Source: Austropuccinia psidii
Taxonomy: Eukaryota > Basidiomycota > Pucciniomycetes > Pucciniales > Sphaerophragmiaceae
NCBI GenBank assembly: GCA_023105745.1
Contig: JALGQZ010000009.1
Coordinates: forward strand, 34,586,409-34,650,408
Direction of reading: 5' to 3'
Length of the DNA: 64,000 bases
Shown: positions 58,417 to 64,000 of the stretch, one piece after another
Position numbering within the stretch: the stretch's first letter is position 1
Layout: each line of letters begins with the position of its first letter
Notes under the pieces: generated by a model
The model's input: the letters and a program-made list of their open reading frames with translations, nothing else
Told to the model about the DNA's origin: nothing
The model's database searches: none
Translations under genes and position numbers: made by a program

Positions 58417-61400
58417 TTCTTTCTGGGTCTTTACTGAATCCTTTCCACTCTACAAGATACCATAATTTACCTCTTTTGATTTTTGAGTCCAGAACCTGAG
58501 CCACTTCCCATTCTTCTTGCTCCTCCACTAGGAATGGTGGTGGTGGCAATTGATGTCAATTTGGGATAGCTGAATGCTTGACTGGTTCTAATAAGGTCAA
58601 ATTAAAGACAGGGTGAACTGACTTCCAATGCTGAGGCAGCTTGAGGTGATATGCATGGCTCCCAATCTTCTTCAGAACTTCAAAAGGTCCCAACCATCTT
58701 TCTGATAACTTCTTGGTGGGTCTTGTGGTCTTGATGTTCTTGGAGGATAGTCATACGTTGTCCCCAGGTTGTAAATCAGGTGGAATTTCTCTATTTCTAT
58801 CTGCATACTTCTTGAATATCCTTATTGCTGACTCTAATTCTTCTTTGACCACTTGCTGTACTGATTGGAGTTTTGTTGATAACTTTCCAGCAGGTGAGTC
58901 TTGAGAAATATGGATTGAGTCAAAGGTGGGATTTCTTCCATAAATGGTGAAAAAAGGTGATTGCTTGGTTGATGAGTGCACTGCATTATTATTATAGGCA
59001 AATTCAGCCAGAGGGAGCCAGGTGTACCGGTCATCTTGATGATAGCTGACATACATCCAAAGGTACTGTTCCAGTATCTGATTTACCCTCTCTGTCTGTC
59101 AATCTGTTTGAGGGTGAAAGGCAGTTGAAAGATCTCTTGATATCTTGAGCTGCTGACACAATTGAGTCCAAAATGATGAAACAAATAAGGATCCTCTATC
59201 ACTGATGATACTGACTCGAAGGCCATGCTTGGAAAATACAAGACTGCTGAAGTGTTGAGCTAAGTCCAGTGCAGTGATTGTTCCATGAGTTGGAATGAAG
59301 ATTTCCATTTTTGAGAATATGTCCACAACTACTTGAATTGAATCAAAGTTGTTTGACAGTGGCAATTGAGTGATGAAGTCCATTGACAATGAATTACAAG
59401 GACCAGATGGAATTTGAAGAGGTTTGAGTAGTCCAAACTTCTTGTGATGAATGTTCTTGTTTCTTGAACATTGCTGACATGAGGACACATAGTCCTTGAT
59501 GAATTGATTCATGCCAGCCCAATAAAAATCCCTCTTAATGAGCTTGAGGGTCTTCTCCTGGCCAGGATGGCCAGCCAAAGGTGAGTCCTGACGCTTTTGA
59601 AGAATATTGAGTTGAAGTTCTTCATTGCTTGGGATTACCACTCTATCTTTGAATAATAACAACTTGGCTTGAGGTTCAAGAGAATAATCTGGGACTGATT
59701 CACCTCTTGCTAGTTGCTTGAGTATTTCTTTATAGTCTTTGTCTTGCCATACCTCTTTTTGAATCTTGTCAACTAAATCTGAAAAATCTCCACTTTGATT
59801 GAAAATAATCTTGACCCTTGAATCCCATCTTGCTTGATTACTTGATGGAAATTTTGAGGATTTTTGCTGATGAAGTCCACCCCCCTCTCAGGGTACACGT
59901 TGTCCCGACGTGAAAAGGCATCTGGTAAAGTGGCCAGCCTGCCTGGGCGGTAGATGATAGTGAAATGAAATTCTGAGATAAATTCAGCCCATTGGGCCTG
60001 ACGACGAGTAAGAACTTTGGAAGACATGAAATACTGCAAGGAAAAATGGTCTGTCAAGACCTCAAAAGGATTGGAAAGAGAAAGAAGAAATGCTCTGCAG
60101 CGCTTGAGAGCCCAAACTATGCCAAGGAGTTCCTTGTCATGAATTTCATAGTTCAGCTCAGCTGGGAGAAGCTTGCAACTATCAAATGCAATGAGGTGCT
60201 TTCCTGAGTCATTCACCTGACTCAGTATGGCGCCCAATGCCTCATCAGAAGCATCAGTCTCTACAATAGTAGGTAGAGATGGATTGAAATGGGAGAAGAT
60301 AGGAGCAGAGGTGAAAGCTTCTTTGAGTGCTTGAAACTGACTAAGAGCTTCCTCATTGAAGATAAAGGGAGAATCGTTTTTGAGAAGGGAAGTGAGAGAA
60401 GTGAATTTTTTGGAATAATTTTTAATGAAACGACAATAAAAATTGGCAAAGACAAGAAAAGATTGAAGGGCCTTGATGTTTTTGGGCTGAGGCCAATTGC
60501 GGATTTGCTGAACCTTTGAAGAATCCATCTTGAGGCCATCACTTGAAACAACATAGCCCAAGTATTCCACACTTGGAGGCTTTGGCAAACAGATTATTGT
60601 CCCTCAGCCTTTGGAGGACAGAGGTCACATGTTTGACATGTTCCTCTTCAGAACTGGAAAGTACCATAATATCATCTAAATACACCACAGCAAACACATC
60701 CAAGAAATCTGCAAAGATATCATTTACTGAATTCTGGAAAGAAGAAGGAGCATTGGTCAAACCAAATGGCATGACCAAGTACTCATAACTACCATATTTG
60801 GTTCTAAAGGCAGTTAAGTGCTCATCCCCCTCTTTGATTCTCAGAAGGTTATATACACCACGCAAATCTATCTTGGAGAAGATAGTGGAACCATTGAATA
60901 TGGTAAGGAGCTGGTTCATAGGAGGAACATGATACATGTTCTTTCTAGTAACAGCATTGAGTTTGCGGTAGTCAACACACAAACAAAGAACTCCATCCTT
61001 TTTCTTGACAAAAAGGACAGGTGCTCCTGTTGAAGAGGAGCTTGGTCTTGTGAAACCTTTCTCTACATTCTCTGAAATGTAGGCCCACAGTGTTTCCGAC
61101 TCTTGATTTGATAATGAGTAGATAACACCTATTGGAGGTAGAAGACCCTCCAATTTGATATGGTGATCACAGGCGCGGTGTGGAGGAAGTTCCTCTGCTT
61201 TCAGCTTGGAGAATACATCCAAATATTGGTGATAAGCAGGAGGGACAACCTTCAACACATTTTCAATTTCTTCTGGCTCTTCCTCCTCATCCCACTGCTC
61301 CTCCAGGCAGGCATGAAAAGATAAGGGAGGAAGGTCCATATCCCCTTGAAAGAGATGAAGTGAAGATATGGCAACATCTTCTCCAACATCCTTTATCTCT

Positions 61401-61490
61401 TTGAAGACTTCATCTCCTAATGGAAGTAATGACTGAGAGGGAATTATGGAAGGGATATGGACAGAAGAAGGAAGGGAAGGTGTCTTAAGT
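58417..61490 (-). pseudogene. Pol pseudogene of element G (same family as E)
   Basis: Read downward from 61490: protease-RT linker (DEVFKEIKDVGED, MDLPPLSFHACLEEQWDEEEEPEE), RT (61339-60539: CVDYRKLNAVTRKN, VMPFGLTNAPSSFQN, catalytic YLDD), RNase H (60588-59773: ETDASDEALGAILSQ, DALSRR-like end), integrase HHCC and core (59662-59099: CQQCSRNK, SMDFITQLP, SDRGSLF), IN continuation (59056-58751) and a chromodomain (LWYLVEWKGFSKDPER) cut off by LTR F at 58417. Breaks: a frameshift near 60560, another near 59780, and TGA at 59096-59098 replacing the Gly of HPQTDGQTER. The catalytic RT motif survives. The remainder of the element lies beyond element H. Confidence 0.9.
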
Positions 61491-63518
61491 TGTAAGGTTT
61501 AACTATGAAACAATAAGTAATAAATTACCAATTTATCACTTATTGTACTCTGAATGTCCTTATAAATGAAATAAATAAGATTAAAATAATAATAATAATA
61601 AAGAATTATTATTATTATGGCGTAAAATTATTATATTATTAAATAAATATAATAATATAATTAATATTATATAAAATTATAATATTATAAATAATATATT
61701 AATATAAAATAATTAATATATTATAAAGCTCTTTATTATTGTTACCAACAAATAATAAAGGCGTAAAAAACCGTTTTTTATAAATAAAAAACAATTAATA
61801 ACAATGATATTACCAATATTAAAGTTATATATTAATATAAATACTTTTTATATTAATTAAGAATTATTAAGAGTAATAATAAGAGAGAAATTATTATCAT
61901 AAGATGAAATAACCTACTTTTAACACTTAGAATAATAATTTTGAGATATTTTACGCCAAAAGAATATAATACAACTTTTTCAAATTGTATTTACAATAAA
62001 AAATAAAGAGAATTTACTAATTTTCTTGATTTTACGTGGAAATGAGTTTATAGAGAGATTTATGACAAAAACAATTAAAGAATTGATTTAATCACTTAAA
62101 AGCAGTGATTAATAATAAGATGTTCTTTGGTCTTTAATAAGATAAGAGTTTTATATATAAAGAATAAAGAAACTACCTTTTTTATTTAATTGATTTAATG
62201 TTTTTGATCCGTCTGAGGAGAAAATAAAGTAAAAAGAGCTCTATTTATAGTAAATACCTCCCTCCTAGAGTCCAACAGGCTTCTAGTAGACGTTTACTGA
62301 TCATATCCACTGGAATTGATCAATATTTTAAGGTTTGAGGGTGATTACATCATGATCAAACCATATTACATCATTATTACACCATTATTTAGAGTTATCA
62401 CTATAACTCTAAGTGTGATGACATAAGAGGCTTGGCAGAACCCCAAATTTCGTGTATTTTATTAGTTTTAATCATAAACTAATAGTATTCACCAATTTTA
62501 TCACTCTTAAGACTGTTAAACTTAATTTAAGGTTACAGTATGTGATCATAACAGCTCAATTTAAGCTCAAACTTTGATCTTCAATAACTTTTAAGATTTT
62601 CACGCTACAGTAATTCAGAGAGTGAATTCTGATAGCCTGACATAACCCTATTATTCTGCCAAGAGCGTTTCATTACATCATCAAAACTCTAATTTTGATG
62701 ATTTTTCTTGTAACTCATCTTTTCTGTTGAAATTCAATATTTTAAACTTCAAACCTTGATTTCAGGGGGTTATACCCTGAATTTAATAATAAAAATTACG
62801 TCATTCTTCTCGAATACACTAGTAGAATCCAACTGTATACTTTTTTTTAAGTTTGGACTACTTTCACAACAAAGTGGTCAACAGCTCTGTTGATTTTTAT
62901 CAATATTTCCTCATAAGTCTTAACCTTGTTTATAATTAGCAAAATAAAGTTCATATCTAAGTTCTTACAGTAATTACGTGGTAACTTTATTTTTGGTTCA
63001 TCATTCTAGCATGTATAGTTTAGAAGATATTAGCTATGATCCTTGAATATATGCGTTGACCAAAAAAGTGCATATATTCAGGATAATTCCTTAAGTATTG
63101 ATTTTGGGAATTAGCTTATTAATTGTTTTATATGTGGAATTTTGTGGGGAATCTACTGGTACAATTTATCACACATGTTGATCCATTAGTTTCTGAGATA
63201 AATAAGGTTTTATGGTTTTTATAAGGTATTATACCTTATAATTCCTTAAATATTGACTTGACAGATATGCCATAAAAATGGTATATGTGTATTTTACCAT
63301 GTGCAATCCAATGGTATAATTTATTTCACATGTTGGTTCATTGGTTTTTAAGTTAAACCAATTTTTGTACCAATTTATGGTATTTTTTGTGTATTTAAAT
63401 AATTATTTTTACTGTATAATTATTCTAAGTAATTTTAATATAATTATACTAAAGGTATAATTATTTTTTTTAATTTTGTGACCTTATTGGGTATGTGGTC
63501 ATATCTCAAAGGCTCACA
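61491..63518 (-). repeat. 3' LTR of element H (fourth LTR type)
   Basis: 2028 bp, on the plus strand TGTAAGGTTTAACTATG...CAAAGGCTCACA, so TGTGAGCC...CCTTACA on the minus strand. Very AT-rich. It is preceded on the minus strand by a purine tract (GGTGGTAGGGAA) and the C-terminus of Pol, which makes it a 3' LTR. The left flank TAAGT (61486-61490) should be one copy of the target duplication. No gene seen. Confidence 0.85.
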
Positions 63519-63540
63519 TTCCCTACCACCAAAAAAGATT
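63519..63540 (-). other. Polypurine tract of element H
   Basis: Minus strand: a T-tract, then GGTGGTAGGGAA, directly before TGTGAGCC. Same arrangement as element A at 10081-10102. Confidence 0.75.
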
Positions 63541-63640
63541 GTACAACAATCTGATATGTGTGATTAGGGTATCATCCACTGTCCTACCTCTTCATTAGAC
63601 TTTTACCAGTCTTGAAGCTCAAAAATGCTTAATTTTATTA

Positions 63641-64000
63641 TTATTTAGGTTTTCTTTCATGTCTAAACCTTCTTAGTAGTTTATCAGCATTTGTTATATC
63701 TTTCTCAAGTAGCCATTCATCTTCTTGAGTTGAATTTCTATACCTTACAAGGTATTCTCTTTCTTTTTTGTTTCTTGTCCTTCTTTCTTTAAGGACTTTT
63801 ACTGTTTTCTTTTCCTCTCCTTCTTCCAAGGGGGGAATCTCAAGTGGGGGTTTATTTCTTAGTGGAAATAACTCCTTGTCACTTGAACTGTAAGGTTTTA
63901 TCAAACTTACAGGGAAAGTTGGGTGTTTGTTCATTAGTTCACCTGTGAGTTCTAATTGCACAGCATTAGGTCCATGAAGTGCTCTTATAATAAATGGTCC
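63641..64000 (-). CDS. C-terminus of Pol of element H (partial, runs off window)
   Basis: Open from the right edge (GPFIIRALHGPNA) through QLELTGELMNKHPTFPVSLIKPY to a chromodomain-like end (EYLVRYRNSTQEDEWLLEKDI...LLRRFRHERKPK) with a stop at 63641. It is homologous to the end of the element A Pol (9640-9958) but better preserved, with no breaks in the visible 120 codons. Chromodomains of such integrases steer integration to modified chromatin. Confidence 0.85.
   Translation of the reverse strand, partial: GPFIIRALHGPNAVQLELTGELMNKHPTFPVSLIKPYSSSDKELFPLRNKPPLEIPPLEEGEEKKTVKVLKERRTRNKKEREYLVRYRNSTQEDEWLLEKDITNADKLLRRFRHERKPK

Overview
The window looks like repeat-dense genomic DNA of a rust fungus (Pucciniales). 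The Ty3/gypsy Gag-Pol families and the cargo proteins resemble those I know from the myrtle rust Austropuccinia psidii, but that identification is from memory and unverified. The DNA is AT-rich, the cargo genes carry short fungal-type introns (58-83 nt), and almost everything is nested transposable-element sequence. I saw no tRNA, rRNA or ordinary housekeeping gene.

1-34088 is a stack of Ty3/gypsy elements. A decayed minus-strand element (C; 5' LTR 32294-34088, 3' LTR starting at 12044 and running off the left edge) received three insertions: element A inside its 3' LTR (30-12023), element B inside its RNase H region (12210-25483, 5-bp duplication TGCAA), and a small 2.5-kb non-autonomous LTR element D inside its gag (28517-31056). 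A and B carry insertions of their own. A has a solo LTR of the C family in its integrase (7158-8991, duplication GATAC). The 5' LTR of B holds a third-family LTR (13878-16487, duplication GATAA), which itself holds a C-family solo LTR (13893-15733, duplication ATCCA). 34089-35686 is the gag-protease part of another gypsy family (E), into which C inserted.

35926-58416 is a minus-strand LTR (F) of the A/B family, split by a 20.8-kb DNA transposon (37449-58214). This is the most interesting object in the window. It has 46-bp terminal inverted repeats (43/46 matching), a 3-bp TAG duplication and a clean empty-site match to sibling LTRs. It encodes a Plavaka-like (CMC/CACTA superfamily) transposase, broken by two frameshifts, and five cargo genes: a 623-aa protein of unknown function, an apparently intact SNF2-type helicase, a Zn2Cys6 protein, a Tet-like 2OG-Fe(II) dioxygenase with one in-frame stop, and a second unknown protein. 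The spacers hold near-identical short hairpins, a ~40-bp minisatellite and end-proximal repeats.

58417-64000 returns to retroelements: a minus-strand gypsy pol (G, same family as E) cut by LTR F on one side and by the 3' LTR of element H (61491-63518) on the other. H continues off the right edge with the C-terminus of its Pol.

The retroelements are mostly dead (stops, frameshifts, truncations), though B was recently near-intact. The DNA transposon looks younger than the LTR it entered. Its coding set combines DNA mobilisation with a candidate modified-base oxidase, a chromatin remodeller and a DNA-binding protein. That suggests an element that manages its own chromatin or DNA-methylation state; this is inference.
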